In this document: in pieces, positions 1 through 9,109 of the stretch
Position numbering within the stretch: the stretch's first letter is position 1
Layout: each line of letters starts with the position of its first letter
Source: an uncultured Lachnospiraceae bacterium
Lineage (GTDB): Bacteria > Bacillota > Clostridia > TANB77 > CAG-508
DNA: 60,242 nucleotides
NCBI GenBank assembly: GCA_945917765.1
Contig: CAMEHU010000006.1
Location: forward strand, 1 to 60,242
Direction of reading: 5' to 3'
The notes under the pieces: generated by a model
Told to the model about the DNA's origin: nothing
The model's database searches: none
Seen by the model: only the letters and a program-made list of their open reading frames with translations
Program-made: the position numbers and the translations under genes

Positions 1-73
1 GGGTATAGTGTTAATGGTAGCACATCGGTCTCCAAAACCGCCTGTGAGGGTTCGAGTCCTTCTACCCCTGCCA
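1..73 (+). tRNA. tRNA-Trp (CCA), missing first two bases
   Basis: The sequence folds as a tRNA. The anticodon loop CTCCAAA carries CCA for tryptophan, the T-loop is TTCGAGT between GAGGG and CCTTC, and the 3' end is an encoded CCA at 71-73. The 3' acceptor strand TACCCCT needs AGGGGTA on the 5' side, but the window opens at GGGTA, so the first two bases lie just outside. A strong terminator follows at once. No other tRNA is in the window, so the arginine or glycine tRNAs relevant to the CGG question cannot be inspected here. Confidence 0.93.
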
Positions 74-77
74 TAGT

Positions 78-113
78 AAAAACCTTGCAGGGATAAGCTT
101 GCAAGGTTTTTAT
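78..113 (+). terminator. Intrinsic terminator after tRNA-Trp
   Basis: A perfect stem AAAACCTTGCA/TGCAAGGTTTT with a 10-base loop runs into a T-rich tract. It ends the tRNA transcript and lies upstream of the GtrA-like gene, which argues against any GtrA start before position 113. Confidence 0.85.
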
Positions 114-143
114 TATTTTAAATTTATCAGAAAGGACAAAAAA

Positions 144-572
144 ATGGAGCAATTAAAAAAATTATTTAAAAAACTATTCTCTAGAGAAGTTATTCTTTAT
201 GGCATTTTTGGTGTTCTAACAACTATTGTAAATTTAGGTGTTTCATATTTGCTTGAAGGTGTTTTTCATATTAATGGTGCTATTGCAAGTGCTGTAGGAA
301 TAATTTGTGCAGTATTATTTGCATATTTTACTAATAGGAAATTGGTTTTTAATTCAACTGCTGAAGGCTTTAACGAAAAATTAAAAGAATTTGGTAAATT
401 TATGGTTGGTAGAGCTTTCACAATGGTAGTTGAAGAAGGTGGAGTAATTATTTTTTATAATATAATGAAATTACCTTTCCAACCTGTAAAACTTGCTTTT
501 ACTGTTATTGTAATAATTTTAAATTTCTTTATAAGTAAATTTTTTGCTTTTAAAAATGACAAACAAGCATAA
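144..572 (+). CDS. GtrA-like membrane protein
   Basis: This 142-residue integral membrane protein has four predicted membrane segments and the GtrA/DPMS pattern: a first helix around YGIFGVLTTIVNLGVSYLL, then FAYFTNRKLVF after helix two, and a final helix ending ISKFFAFKN. GtrA proteins are thought to help move lipid-linked sugars (polyprenyl phosphate glucose) across the membrane for cell-surface glycosylation; the actual substrate cannot be told from sequence. The ATG at 144 is chosen because AGAAAGG sits eight bases upstream, whereas the alternative start at 99 lies inside the tRNA terminator stem. The gene stands alone and is closed by its own terminator. Confidence 0.85.
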   Translation: MEQLKKLFKKLFSREVILYGIFGVLTTIVNLGVSYLLEGVFHINGAIASAVGIICAVLFAYFTNRKLVFNSTAEGFNEKLKEFGKFMVGRAFTMVVEEGGVIIFYNIMKLPFQPVKLAFTVIVIILNFFISKFFAFKNDKQA

Positions 573-578
573 TAAATT

Positions 579-606
579 AAAAAGGGAGTTGTCTCCCTTT
601 TCTACT
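579..606 (+). terminator. Intrinsic terminator after gtrA-like gene
   Basis: The stem AAAGGGAG/CTCCCTTT has a four-base loop and is followed by a T-rich tail. It lies directly after the stop at 572. The rest of 607-758 is very AT-rich and presumably holds the promoter of the next gene, but no clear -35/-10 pair stands out. Confidence 0.85.
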
Positions 607-758
607 AAATTATTATCTTTTTTCTATAATTGCTTTTATATTTATTATTATATATATTTTTATATTTTTTTATTTATTTTTTATTCGCAATTATTTCCAC
701 ATTATATAATATTTTAAATTTTCTATAGTATTATTATTTATAATCAGAAAGGAGCTCT

Positions 759-1386
759 ATGTTTAAAAATTTCAATTCATTTACAAAATTTTATTTTAAA
801 GTGATATTATTTTTTACACTTTTTATTTGTATTTTTTTCATTCCAATTTTTGCTAATAATCAAACAAATCTATTTCAAAATTCTAATGAAGGTATTTTGT
901 CCAATAATTCAGATGTTCCAATAACTCAATTTATCTCCACAACCAACATTTGTTGGCCACTTCCTGGATATACAAGAATTAGCTCACCATTTGGATATCG
1001 TGGAGCACCAACTGCTGGAGCTACAAATTTTCATGGCGGAATTGACCTTCCTGCTCCACCTGGAACGAACATAATCTCAGCGATTTCGGGAAAAGTAACT
1101 AGAACTGGTTTTATGGGAAGTGGTGGCTGTAGTGTTGTTGTTCAAAATGATAATTATACTGTTATTTTTCATCATGTATCTCCTAATTTTATCGTTTCAC
1201 CTGGTGATTTTGTTGAACAAGGACAAATAATAGCTCAAGTTGGACCAAAAAATGTTTATGGTTTTGCAAATAATCCATATAAAGATGGTAACCGGAAATC
1301 CCACTAATGGTGCTACTACTGGTCCACATCTGCATTTTACAGTAAAAAAAGGATCAAATTATATTGATCCTATGTCTTTGTTTTAA
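759..1386 (+). CDS. Secreted M23 metallopeptidase, read through a +1 shift at CGG
   Basis: This is a LytM/M23-type zinc endopeptidase of about 208 residues with an N-terminal membrane/signal segment (about residues 10-30) and a catalytic domain from about residue 65. FHGGIDLP gives the first zinc ligands. The zero frame stops at 1307 with the tail GNRKSH and has no HxH. Skipping the C of the in-frame CGG at 1293 (AAC CGG AAA becomes AAC GGA AAT) continues to 1386 and restores GNPTNGATTGPHLHF, which carries the essential HLH ligands, ending SLF. The extra base falls exactly at one of seven CGG shift sites in this window. The ribosome site AAAGGAG lies before the ATG at 759. If CGG were simply arginine the gene would be a pseudogene. 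The protein would cut peptidoglycan cross-links outside the cell. Confidence 0.8.
1293..1296 (+). other. CGG +1 frameshift site (M23 peptidase)
   Basis: Zero frame is AAC CGG AAA. The conserved protein resumes at GGA AAT if C1293 is skipped. The same 12-mer GTAACCGGAAAT occurs in the hydrolase gene (13123-13134, minus strand) read as V-T-G-N with no shift, so the string itself is not prone to an inserted base. Confidence 0.75.
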
Positions 1387-1498
1387 TATTATATAATCCT
1401 TTTACTAATCTGAAGTTTTTATATTTCTTTTTTGATTTATTCTTTTATACCTATAATTAATATATTTTCTGATAATACTTGTGTTTATTTATCAATCC

Positions 1499-2014
1499 TT
1501 ACATATCATCATTATCTTCATCATCATCTTCTTTATCATCAATGAAATTAATATCTTCTCCAAATTCATCAAAAAAGCTTTCTCCACATCTTGAATTACA
1601 GGCTGAGCAGTGTCCTGAACATTTGTTAAACTCTTCGCCACCATTCCAATCTAGCTCTATTGTATTATTGCATTCCGGACATTTGATATCTGTTTTTGAT
1701 TCTACATCAGCAACAAATGTTGTATTACAATATGGACAAATTATTTCAAACTCAAAACCTTCATCATAAATATCATTTTCAATACCTGAAATAGAATTTT
1801 GCATTTTATTTAGTTTGTTTTCTATTGAATTTTGAGTTTTTTCAATATTACTAATTTTATTTTTTATAACATCTGTTAATTCATCTATAACCTCTAAATG
1901 TAACATTGAAACTTCGATTATTTTTTTATTAATAAATTCAAGTTGTTTTTCATCAGTAATATTATTTTCAATATCATTAATAATTTTTTCAAATCTTTTA
2001 CTAATTTCTGCCAT
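1499..2014 (-). CDS. CD1247-like zinc-ribbon protein, acidic tail
   Basis: This 171-residue protein has an N-terminal helical, coiled-coil-like region (residues 1-80), then a zinc ribbon with CPYC and CPEC pairs (about residues 94-118), a second cysteine cluster CSGHCSACNSRC (about 132-143), and a very acidic tail rich in D and E. The layout matches the CD1247 N-terminal family common in clostridia, whose function is unknown; the ribbon suggests binding to nucleic acid or protein. AGAAAGG precedes the ATG. It follows efp on the same strand, with a hairpin between them. Eleven Cys and His residues in the ribbon region suggest more than one metal site. Confidence 0.75.
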   Translation of the reverse strand: MAEISKRFEKIINDIENNITDEKQLEFINKKIIEVSMLHLEVIDELTDVIKNKISNIEKTQNSIENKLNKMQNSISGIENDIYDEGFEFEIICPYCNTTFVADVESKTDIKCPECNNTIELDWNGGEEFNKCSGHCSACNSRCGESFFDEFGEDINFIDDKEDDDEDNDDM

Positions 2015-2034
2015 TAATTTAAAACCTTTCTAAA

Positions 2035-2083
2035 ATAAGCTTATATTTATTATGCACTTTAGTACATAATTATATAAGCTTAT
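2035..2083 (-). repeat. Inverted repeat between efp and the zinc-ribbon gene
   Basis: ATAAGCTTATAT pairs with ATATAAGCTTAT, and an inner TTATG/CATAA extends the stem. Read on the minus strand it follows efp, but only a weak T tract comes after it, so it may be an attenuator or processing site rather than a full terminator. Confidence 0.55.
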
Positions 2084-2107
2084 TACTACTTTTTATTTTT
2101 TTATTAA

Positions 2108-2677
2108 TTAGTTAATTCTTTCCATATAATCACCAGTTCTTGTATCGATTTTTACGATATCTCCGATGTTTACAAATAATGGAACTAAGATTTCTAATCC
2201 ATTTTCTAATTTAGCTGGTTTTCCAGATGTTGTTGTTGTGTTTCCAGCAAATCCTGGTTCTGTGTATGTTACTTCTAATTCAACAAACATTGGTGGTTCA
2301 ACAGCAAATACATTTCCTTTAAATGATAAGATTTTAACATTCATGTTTTCTTTAATATATTTTAAAGCATCTCCTAATTGTTCTTTGTTTAAAGGCATTT
2401 GTTCATAAGTTTCATTATCCATGAAATAGTATAAATCTTCATCATTATAAAGATATTGCATTTCTTTTTTCTCTATTTCTGCTCCTGGATATTTTTCTGA
2501 TGGGTTAAATGTTTTTTCAATAACTGCCCCACTTATTACATTTTTTAATTTTGTTCTAACAAAAGCTGAACCTTTTCCTGGTTTAACGTGTTGAAATTCT
2601 ACAACTTTGAATACGTTTCCATCCATTTCAAATGTTGTTCCATTTCTAAAATCTCCTGCCATATATACTTCTGCCAT
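2108..2677 (-). CDS. efp: Translation elongation factor P
   Basis: EF-P enters the ribosomal E site and speeds peptide bond formation at proline stretches. The 189-residue protein has the three expected beta domains: KOW-like N-terminal domain with the tip loop [12 protein letters not shown], whose lysine is the residue that may be modified, a central OB domain, and the C-terminal domain ending [16 protein letters not shown]. The start MAEVYM at 2677 is chosen because AAAGGGG lies eight bases before it; a longer frame from 2695 would cover that ribosome site. In many Firmicutes efp lies near peptidase and DapA genes, and here dapA is just upstream on the same strand. Confidence 0.96.
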   Translation of the reverse strand: MAEVYMAGDFRNGTTFEMDGNVFKVVEFQHVKPGKGSAFVRTKLKNVISGAVIEKTFNPSEKYPGAEIEKKEMQYLYNDEDLYYFMDNETYEQMPLNKEQLGDALKYIKENMNVKILSFKGNVFAVEPPMFVELEVTYTEPGFAGNTTTTSGKPAKLENGLEILVPLFVNIGDIVKIDTRTGDYMERIN

Positions 2678-2767
2678 TGGTATTTCCCCTTTCATTTATT
2701 TATTCATCATTCATATTTCTATATGATACTACATTTTCAACAAAAAATCAAGTGTTTTTCTTGAATT

Positions 2768-3643
2768 TCATTTTTTCAAAGCACTTTCCAATTTTATTAA
2801 ATTTTCATCAGACATCTTAACTAAAGGAAGTCTTGGCTCTCCAAAATTATATCCTATAATTCTAAGTGCTGATTTTATAGGAATAGGATTAACTTCACAA
2901 AATAACAAATTAATTAATTCTAATGCTTTAATCTGCATTTCTTCTGCCTTCTCAATATTTCCTTTCTTATATTCACATATCATGTTATGCACATATTCAG
3001 GCTTTATATTTGACATAACAGAAATAACCCCAATTCCTCCTATAGACAGAACCGGCAAAATTTGATCATCATTTCCAGAATAAATTGCTAGTTCATTTCC
3101 ACATAAACTTGCGATTTTAGCAATTTGAGAGACATTTCCACTCGCTTCTTTAATTCCCACGATATTTTTTATCTTAGACAACTCTACACATGTTTCCGGT
3201 TCTATGTTTACTCCTGTTCTACTTGGAACATTATACAAAATTATTGGTAAATTCGTATTTTGAGCAATTCGTTCATAATGCTTTATTAAACCTTTTTGAG
3301 TTGTTTTATTATAATATGGTGTTACAATTAAAACCCCGTCTGCTCCAACACTTTCAGCATATTTTGTCATATTAACAGCTTCAATAGTATTATTACTTCC
3401 TGTTCCAGCAATTACAGGAATTCTTTTATTTACTTTTTTTACAACAAATTCTATTACTTCTTTTTTCTCATCTACGCTCATTGTTGCTGATTCACCAGTT
3501 GTTCCACATACTATTATGCTATCTACTTTATTTTCAATTTGAAACTCTATAAACTTTTCAAATACATCATAATTAACCTCTCCCTTTTCATCAAAAGGTG
3601 TACATATAGCTGTACCACAGCCTTTAAAAATTATATCCTTCAT
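2768..3643 (-). CDS. dapA: 4-hydroxy-tetrahydrodipicolinate synthase
   Basis: DapA condenses pyruvate with aspartate semialdehyde, the first committed step to diaminopimelate, lysine and, in sporeformers, dipicolinate. The 291 residues are normal length for the TIM-barrel family. Visible motifs are CGTTGESATMS near the start, the catalytic tyrosine in LYNVPSRTGV (about 135), and the Schiff-base lysine in IVGIKEASG (about 163). AGGAGG lies upstream of the ATG. The gap to clpC upstream is filled by the large palindrome at 3702-4052. Confidence 0.97.
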   Translation of the reverse strand: MKDIIFKGCGTAICTPFDEKGEVNYDVFEKFIEFQIENKVDSIIVCGTTGESATMSVDEKKEVIEFVVKKVNKRIPVIAGTGSNNTIEAVNMTKYAESVGADGVLIVTPYYNKTTQKGLIKHYERIAQNTNLPIILYNVPSRTGVNIEPETCVELSKIKNIVGIKEASGNVSQIAKIASLCGNELAIYSGNDDQILPVLSIGGIGVISVMSNIKPEYVHNMICEYKKGNIEKAEEMQIKALELINLLFCEVNPIPIKSALRIIGYNFGEPRLPLVKMSDENLIKLESALKK

Positions 3644-3701
3644 AATTACCTCATTACCTCCTGATGAAGTTTATTCTATTATCACTTCTATTATTCTTAA
3701 G

Positions 3702-4052
3702 ATTAAATAATCGGGACGGTTTTAAGTTTTGGAGACTGTTCTAAAAATCAAATTCCACCAACCATAATTACTGAATTTTGTCGAAATATGTAGATGAAGT
3801 TAATATATTAAAATGTAGCACAAACGTGCAGTTTGGCAAGGTTTGGCAAAGTCAATAAAAGGAACAAACTAAACAAAAGTCTTCCTCTTGTTTATTGTTC
3901 CTTTTATTCTTTGTCAAAGCCGAGCCAGCAAGTTTGCGGAATTTAATATATTAACGTAATCTACATATTTCGACAAAATTTAGTAATTAAGGTTAGTGGA
4001 ATTTGATTTTTAGAATAGTCTCCATAACTTAAAACCGTCCTGATTATTTAAT
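3702..4052. repeat. 351-bp near-perfect palindrome, MITE-like
   Basis: The stretch between clpC and dapA folds on itself along its whole length. The outer 105 bases of each arm match at over 90 percent, starting ATTAAATAATC at both ends; inner arms share AATAAAAGGAACAA, and the tip is a TCTTCC-type loop. Each arm has CGGGACGG or CAGGACGG near its end and a TTTTGTCGAA inside. The right arm runs into the last codons of clpC. It encodes nothing. It resembles a non-autonomous inverted-repeat element, and it would also act as a strong transcription barrier between clpC and dapA. No clear target duplication is visible. Confidence 0.8.
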
Positions 4053-6497
4053 TACTACTTTTTCATTTTCATCAATTGTAAATACAACCCTTTTTCCTTC
4101 TTTAATTTTCCCATCAAGAATAGCCTCACTTATCTCATCTTCAACATACGTTTGAATTGCTCTCCTTAATGGCCTTGCTCCATAATTTTTATCAAATCCT
4201 TTTTCAAATATAAGTTTATTTACATTTTCATCTATCTCAATTTCCAAATTATTTGCTTTTAATCTTTTTTGCACCTTGCTTAACATTATATCTATTATAT
4301 GCATAATATCTTCTTGATTAAGTTTATGGAAAACTATAATTTCATCAATACGATTTATAAACTCTGGTTTAAATTCTTTTTTTAATTCAGCCATAACATC
4401 TTTTTTAGTATTTTCATATTGTTTGTTCTCTTCCATTTTACTATCTTCTGAACTTAATGAAAATCCCAAAGCTTTTTTATCTGTAATTATTCTAGCACCA
4501 ATATTTGAAGTCATAATAACAACTGTGTTTTTGAAATTTACTGTTCTACCTTGTGAATCTGTTAGTCTTCCATCTTCTAAAATTTGAAGTAACATATTCA
4601 TTACATCAGGATGTGCTTTTTCTATTTCATCAAATAATAATACTGAATATGGTTTTCTTCTTATTTTTTCTGTTAATTGTCCTCCTTCATCAAATCCTAC
4701 ATATCCTGGTGGCGAACCTATTAACTTAGATACTGAATGTGGCTCCATAAATTCAGACATATCTATTCTAATCATTGCATCTTCATTTCCAAATAAGCTT
4801 TCAGCTAAAGCTTTTGAAAGTTCTGTTTTTCCAACTCCTGTTGGTCCCAAAAATAGGAATGATCCTATTGGTCTATTTGGATCTTTTAAACCCAATCTTC
4901 CTCTTCTTATTGCTTTTGCAACCGCTTCTACAGCCTCATTTTGGCCTACAACTCTCTTGTGAAGTACATTTTCTAATGATTTTAATTTATCATTTTCATC
5001 TTGTGTTAATTTCTTAACAGGAATATTAGTCCAGCTTGAAATAACCTCAGCAATATCTTCTTCATTTAGAATAGTAATATTTCTACTCGTTTTATTCTCC
5101 CATCTTTTATTATCTTTTTCTAATTTTTCTTTTAATTCTTGTTCTTCATCTCTTAAATTTGCTGCTTTTTCAAAATCCTGTACTAAAATTGCTTCTTCCT
5201 TTTCTTTTTCAATTTGAGCAATTTTTTCTTCTTGTTCTTTTAATTTTTCTGGTCTTGTATATGTTTTCATTTTTAATTTTGATGATGCTTCATCAATTAA
5301 GTCAATTGCTTTATCTGGTAAAAATCTATCATTTATATATCTAACAGATAGTTCTACTGCTGAAATTATTGCTTCATCAGTTATTTTCACATTATGATGT
5401 GCTTCATATTTATCACGAACCCCTCTTAGAATATTTATTGTATCTTCTGGTGTTGGTTCTAAAACATTAACAGGACTAAATCTTCTTTCAAGTGCAGCAT
5501 CTTTTTCAATATATTTCCTATATTCAGTAATTGTTGTTGCGCCAATTAATTGTATTTCTCCTCTTGCTAATAATGGCTTTAGTATATTTGCAGCATCAAT
5601 TGCACCTTCTGCAGCCCCTGCACCAACTATTGTGTGAATTTCATCTATAAATAGCACAACATCTCCAGCTTTTTTTACTTCATTTAAACATTTTTTTATT
5701 CTTTCTTCAAAATCTCCTCTATATTTTGCACCTGCAATCATACTTGTAACATCTAATGTAACTATTCTTTTATTTCTTAATAATTCTGGAACATCACTTA
5801 ATACAATTTTTTCTGCTAAACCTTCAATTACAGCTGTTTTTCCAACACCTGGCTCGCCTATTAAGCATGGATTATTTTTTGTTCTTCTTGATAAAATTTG
5901 AACAACTCTTTCTATTTCATCTTTTCTCCCAATTACTGGATCTAATTTTCCTTCTCGTGCTTGTTTTGTTAAATCTGCTCCAAATTGATTTAAAGTTGGT
6001 GTTGAATTATAGCTTCCAACATATTTACTATCTAATACATCATTTTGAGTAAAATCTTCTTCATTAATTACTTTTGCAATTTCATTATATAGTTTTTGCG
6101 GACTAACATCTAAATCTAGCAAAATTCTAACCGCAACACTATCTGCCTCTTGCATTATTCCAACTAATAGTTGCTCTGTTCCTATAAATTCGCTTCCTAT
6201 TTTTTTTGCTTCTTTATACGCATTCTCAATTACTTTTTTTGTTCTTGGAGTAAAACCTGCAGTTTCAAATATATCTATATCATTTTCTATGATTCCTATT
6301 AATTCTTCTATTTCTTCTATTATTTTATCTGGAGTAACATTCTGCAATTCTAGAACTTTACTTGCAACGCCATTGCCTTCAAGTGATAAGCCATAAAGTA
6401 AATGCTCTGTTCCTATATAACTATGGCCTAATGATGTAGCTGTGTCATTTGCAATTTGTAAAGCTTTTTCAGCTCTATTTGTAAACTTATATTGCAT
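4044..6497 (-). CDS. clpC: ClpC-type AAA+ unfoldase
   Basis: ClpC unfolds substrates and feeds them to the ClpP protease. The 817 residues show the full order: two Clp-N repeats (about 1-145), AAA+ domain 1 with Walker [11 protein letters not shown] (about 219), a middle domain with a UVR-like coiled coil (about 420-465), AAA+ domain 2 with [10 protein letters not shown] (about 554), and the D2-small domain. The tail is short. The ribosome site GAAAGGAG precedes the ATG. The usual partners ctsR, mcsA and mcsB are not upstream, and I see no clear CtsR operator, so control here may differ from Bacillus. The 3' end overlaps the palindrome arm. Confidence 0.96.
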   Translation of the reverse strand: MQYKFTNRAEKALQIANDTATSLGHSYIGTEHLLYGLSLEGNGVASKVLELQNVTPDKIIEEIEELIGIIENDIDIFETAGFTPRTKKVIENAYKEAKKIGSEFIGTEQLLVGIMQEADSVAVRILLDLDVSPQKLYNEIAKVINEEDFTQNDVLDSKYVGSYNSTPTLNQFGADLTKQAREGKLDPVIGRKDEIERVVQILSRRTKNNPCLIGEPGVGKTAVIEGLAEKIVLSDVPELLRNKRIVTLDVTSMIAGAKYRGDFEERIKKCLNEVKKAGDVVLFIDEIHTIVGAGAAEGAIDAANILKPLLARGEIQLIGATTITEYRKYIEKDAALERRFSPVNVLEPTPEDTINILRGVRDKYEAHHNVKITDEAIISAVELSVRYINDRFLPDKAIDLIDEASSKLKMKTYTRPEKLKEQEEKIAQIEKEKEEAILVQDFEKAANLRDEEQELKEKLEKDNKRWENKTSRNITILNEEDIAEVISSWTNIPVKKLTQDENDKLKSLENVLHKRVVGQNEAVEAVAKAIRRGRLGLKDPNRPIGSFLFLGPTGVGKTELSKALAESLFGNEDAMIRIDMSEFMEPHSVSKLIGSPPGYVGFDEGGQLTEKIRRKPYSVLLFDEIEKAHPDVMNMLLQILEDGRLTDSQGRTVNFKNTVVIMTSNIGARIITDKKALGFSLSSEDSKMEENKQYENTKKDVMAELKKEFKPEFINRIDEIIVFHKLNQEDIMHIIDIMLSKVQKRLKANNLEIEIDENVNKLIFEKGFDKNYGARPLRRAIQTYVEDEISEAILDGKIKEGKRVVFTIDENEKVVIK

Positions 6498-6517
6498 ATA
6501 TAATCTCCTTTCAATTT

Positions 6518-6546
6518 ATGCCACTGGGGACGGGGCAATTTGGCAT
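6518..6546. repeat. Small GGGGACGG hairpin in the clpC leader
   Basis: ATGCC and GGCAT close a small hairpin around GGGGACGGGG, just upstream of the clpC ribosome site. The GGGACGG core also occurs near both ends of the palindrome at 3702-4052, suggesting both derive from one family of short dispersed repeats. Between here and 6675 I see no gene. Confidence 0.4.
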
Positions 6547-6674
6547 TTTTTTACCACCCAGCGTCTTATAATTTAACATTTAGGTAAGATATATAATAAC
6601 ACAAAAGTGCCTATAATTCAATATTTTTTCTTTTAGAATAGTCAAAATTAATAATTATACCATTTGCCCACAAA

Positions 6675-6824
6675 CTATTTTTTCTTTTTGTGTTTACCTT
6701 TTGTCATCTTATCTAAATTATCAGCTCTTTCCTTTTGCCCATCTAAAGTTAGCCAAGCAAAATAAGATGACACAAACTCACCATACTTTGTTGCATCTTC
6801 AATTTCATCTTCATCTTTTTTCAT
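6675..6824 (-). CDS. Small charged protein, 49 residues
   Basis: A short frame reads MKKDEDEIEDATKY, a central segment with YFAWLTLDGQKERADNLDKM, and the basic tail KGKHKKKK. It has an acidic start and a basic end and no signal or membrane segment. GGGGTGAG sits eight bases before the ATG, which is the main support. I do not recognise the family. It lies upstream of clpC on the same strand but with about 180 bases between. The region 6825-7156 is AT-rich with no further gene seen. Confidence 0.55.
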   Translation of the reverse strand: MKKDEDEIEDATKYGEFVSSYFAWLTLDGQKERADNLDKMTKGKHKKKK

Positions 6825-7170
6825 AAAATACTCACCCCGTCAAAATTTTTTTAATAATTAAACACTTTTTTAATCAATCCAACTTATTTAATCATCTGAA
6901 TAGATTATTAACTGTAATTTTTTTCTTATACATATTTTGAATTATTTTTTTATATTGGTTACATTAAATACTGTAATGATTTTCTTGAATAAAGACATCA
7001 TTTAAATGATGCAATTAAAATAATTTTTTTGAAATTTTCTTTTTAATTATATGATTTTAAACTTCATAAAATTTCCAGTTTAAAAAAATTATAATTGCAC
7101 ATCATAATATTGAAAAAGCGAGATAAGTTTTTTCAGAATACTAAATGTACAATTATAGGAGGTGAATATT

Positions 7171-7256
7171 ATGTCAAACTATAACAATTCAAATAAAAAA
7201 GTTGTTCCAGCAGCTGCTGAAGCTTTAAATAAATTCAAATATGAAGTAGCTAGTGA
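7171..7256 (+). pseudogene. 5' part of ssp (alpha/beta SASP), cut by the ICE
   Basis: The first 28 codons of a small acid-soluble spore protein start at the ATG at 7171 behind a full AGGAGGTG. The protein begins MSNYNNSNKKVVPAAAEALN and goes on through KFKYEVAS, the typical alpha/beta SASP opening. The host gene stops at the GA dinucleotide 7255-7256, where ICE sequence begins; the frame then runs into element DNA to a stop at 7374. The missing 40 codons are at 49020-49142. Joined, they give EVASEVGVNLKDGYNGDL, the classical SASP core. Intact SASPs coat spore DNA and protect it from UV. The copy is inactivated unless the ICE excises. Confidence 0.93.
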
Positions 7257-7278
7257 TGTAGCGGTAAAAAAATTATTT
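7235..7278. other. attL junction
   Basis: Host ssp sequence up to GA (7255-7256) is followed by the element arm TGTAGCGG and GTAAAAAAATTATTT. The inverted form of the last 15 bases is found in attR (48998-49012). The shared dinucleotide with attR is GA, matching the crossover dinucleotide known for TnpX and TndX recombinases. Confidence 0.85.
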
Positions 7279-7313
7279 AAAAATAATTTTAAACCATACA
7301 TCACTAGCTACTT
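7244..7313. repeat. Palindrome spanning attL, terminator-like
   Basis: AAGTAGCTAGTGATGTA at 7244-7260, mostly host ssp codons, is the exact reverse complement of 7297-7313 inside the ICE. Between them GGT/ACC and a palindromic AAATTATTTAAAAATAATTT extend the stem to almost the whole 70 bases. TTTATTTTTTT follows on the plus strand. It would stop ssp transcription from entering the element, antisense to the recombinase. Confidence 0.8.
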
Positions 7314-7323
7314 TATTTTTTTA

Positions 7324-9015
7324 TTAACTTGCTTTTTTATTATTTCTTTTATTAACAGTTTTGCACTCTGGTAATTTTGTTTCTTTGCCGATATTATTTA
7401 ACTCTTTAAACTTGAAATAAATTGTAATTTCATTTTCTTCAGAAATAGTAATTTTTTCAATCATTTGATTAAGAACTTCTTTTGTTGGTTTTTCCATTGA
7501 AACAAATTGAGTAGCTAACTTTTTTATTTTATTTCTATTATCTTTTTTAGAATTTTTTTCACTTACTAAAATAGTATATTTTTCCTTTTCTTTTAAAAGT
7601 TTTTTCTTATCTTCTTCAAATGATTTTGAAAGTTCAACATAGTTTTCTTCAGTTATTACTTGTTTTACTTTATCTATATACAAATTTTTTATACAAGAAT
7701 TAATTTCTTCTATTTTATTATCTATTTCCAATAATTTGTTATTATAATTATTTATCGACTCTCTATCATCTTTTTCTCTTTCAGCTAATTCTATAAGTTC
7801 TTCCTCTAAATCCTTATTTACATATAAACAACAAACCTTTTTTATATGTTCAATTAGCAGTTTTTCTAATAGTGGAATACTATTTGAATGCCTAGTACAT
7901 TTGTTATATAGCTGTGAATAAGTATAGCACACTGTTGTATATCTATATTCTCCATATTTCTTTAAAGCATAATTGGAATATGTTAAATATAATTTTGCTC
8001 CACACTCTTCACAAAACAAGAGCCCTTTAAACAAATAATCGTGTTTAGTTCCTTTTTTAAACGAGCTATTGTTTTTCAAAAGATTTTGAACTTCTTCAAA
8101 CTTTTCCTTACTTATTATAGGCTCGTGTGTATTTTCACAAATTACTCTTTTTTCTTTTGGAACAGCAACTCTGACTTTAGATTTATAATTTATTTTTTCC
8201 CTCTTAAATTGTTCCAAGCAACCAGTATAAACTATATTTCTTAATATTCTACTTATAGTCCCTTGCTTCCAACAATAATATAATTCACTTTTACTATTGG
8301 CTCTAATGGACCTTGCTATTCCTGGAACTGGTATCTCCTCTTTGGTAAGAATTTGTGCAATCTTTGTTAAGCCATTTCCTTGTAAATATAAATCAAAAAT
8401 ATGTCTTACAACATTAGCCTCTTCTTCATTAATAACTAATTGATATTTATTGTTTTCACTTTTTTTGTATCCATATGGTGGTGTTGTTCCTAAAAAATTT
8501 CCTGCCTTTTTTCTTTCTCTTAAAGCACTTTTTACTTTAGAAGATATATCTTTTACATACATATCATTTATTACAGATTTAAATGGTGCTATATCATTCA
8601 TTCCAGCATCTTGCAAAGTATCTATATTATCTAATAAAGCAATATATCTTACTCTTTTTTCTGGAAAATATCTTTGAAGATAATACCCTGTATCAATATA
8701 ATCTCTTCCAAGTCTTGATAAATCTTTAGTAATAACTGTATCAATTTTTCCCTTTTCTATATCTTCTATCATTTCTTTAAAAGCTGGTCTATTAAAGTTT
8801 GTACCTGTATATCCGTCATCAACATATTCTTTTACTAATATAAAATTTTCATTTGCTTGTATAAATCTTGTTAATATTTGTCTTTGATTTGTTACACTTG
8901 AACTTTCGTCTTTATCTCCATCCTCTCTTGATAATCTTATATAAATAGCAACTTTAAATATTCTGTTTAGAAAATCTGTTACTATTTGATTACTTAGCGG
9001 TACTAAATCAAACAA
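7324..9015 (-). CDS. Large serine recombinase (TndX/TnpX type)
   Basis: It excises and integrates the ICE at the GA-centred att sites. The 563 residues have the resolvase domain with KVAIYIRLSRED (catalytic Ser about 29) and DDGYTGTNFNRPAF, then the recombinase domain, a zinc ribbon with CEECGAKLYL and later cysteines, a long coiled coil rich in E and K (about 400-500), and a short tail. The start codon is TTG behind GAGGGGGG. The 3' end lies 11 bases from the attL palindrome, the usual position for such enzymes. No CGG codon occurs in frame, so it needs no frameshift, unlike the transfer genes. Confidence 0.93.
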   Translation of the reverse strand: MFDLVPLSNQIVTDFLNRIFKVAIYIRLSREDGDKDESSSVTNQRQILTRFIQANENFILVKEYVDDGYTGTNFNRPAFKEMIEDIEKGKIDTVITKDLSRLGRDYIDTGYYLQRYFPEKRVRYIALLDNIDTLQDAGMNDIAPFKSVINDMYVKDISSKVKSALRERKKAGNFLGTTPPYGYKKSENNKYQLVINEEEANVVRHIFDLYLQGNGLTKIAQILTKEEIPVPGIARSIRANSKSELYYCWKQGTISRILRNIVYTGCLEQFKREKINYKSKVRVAVPKEKRVICENTHEPIISKEKFEEVQNLLKNNSSFKKGTKHDYLFKGLLFCEECGAKLYLTYSNYALKKYGEYRYTTVCYTYSQLYNKCTRHSNSIPLLEKLLIEHIKKVCCLYVNKDLEEELIELAEREKDDRESINNYNNKLLEIDNKIEEINSCIKNLYIDKVKQVITEENYVELSKSFEEDKKKLLKEKEKYTILVSEKNSKKDNRNKIKKLATQFVSMEKPTKEVLNQMIEKITISEENEITIYFKFKELNNIGKETKLPECKTVNKRNNKKAS

Positions 9016-9109
9016 TTTCTAATTCCCCCCTCTAAAGCAATCACCCTATAATCATTATACAATATTTTTTCATTAATTCCAAACTTTTTGTAAACAATTA
9101 TAAAATGAG

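Noticed and set aside
1293-1296. Random sequencing or assembly errors as cause of the seven frameshifts
   Set aside because: Random errors would fall mainly in A/T runs, be of both signs, and hit any codon. All seven are one extra C directly before a glycine GGN. The 12-mer GTAACCGGAAAT around the M23 site also occurs in the hydrolase gene without an error, and CGGA strings out of frame are common and clean. A motif-specific artefact is not fully excluded, so raw reads remain the test.
3702-4052. Direct target duplication around the palindrome
   Set aside because: The flanking ATTAAATAATC strings are inverted, not direct, and belong to the arms themselves.
6498-6660. CtsR operator before clpC
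   Set aside because: No tandem GGTCAAA-type repeat is present in the upstream region.
7255-7259. GT as the crossover dinucleotide of the ICE
   Set aside because: GT is also shared by both junctions, but only GA lies at the exact centre of the 22-base inverted arms, restores ASEVGVNL in the spore protein, and agrees with TnpX/TndX chemistry.
7162-7374. A 70-residue membrane protein starting at 7162
   Set aside because: The first 28 residues from 7171 are a SASP start; the hydrophobic tail is translated ICE sequence after the junction.
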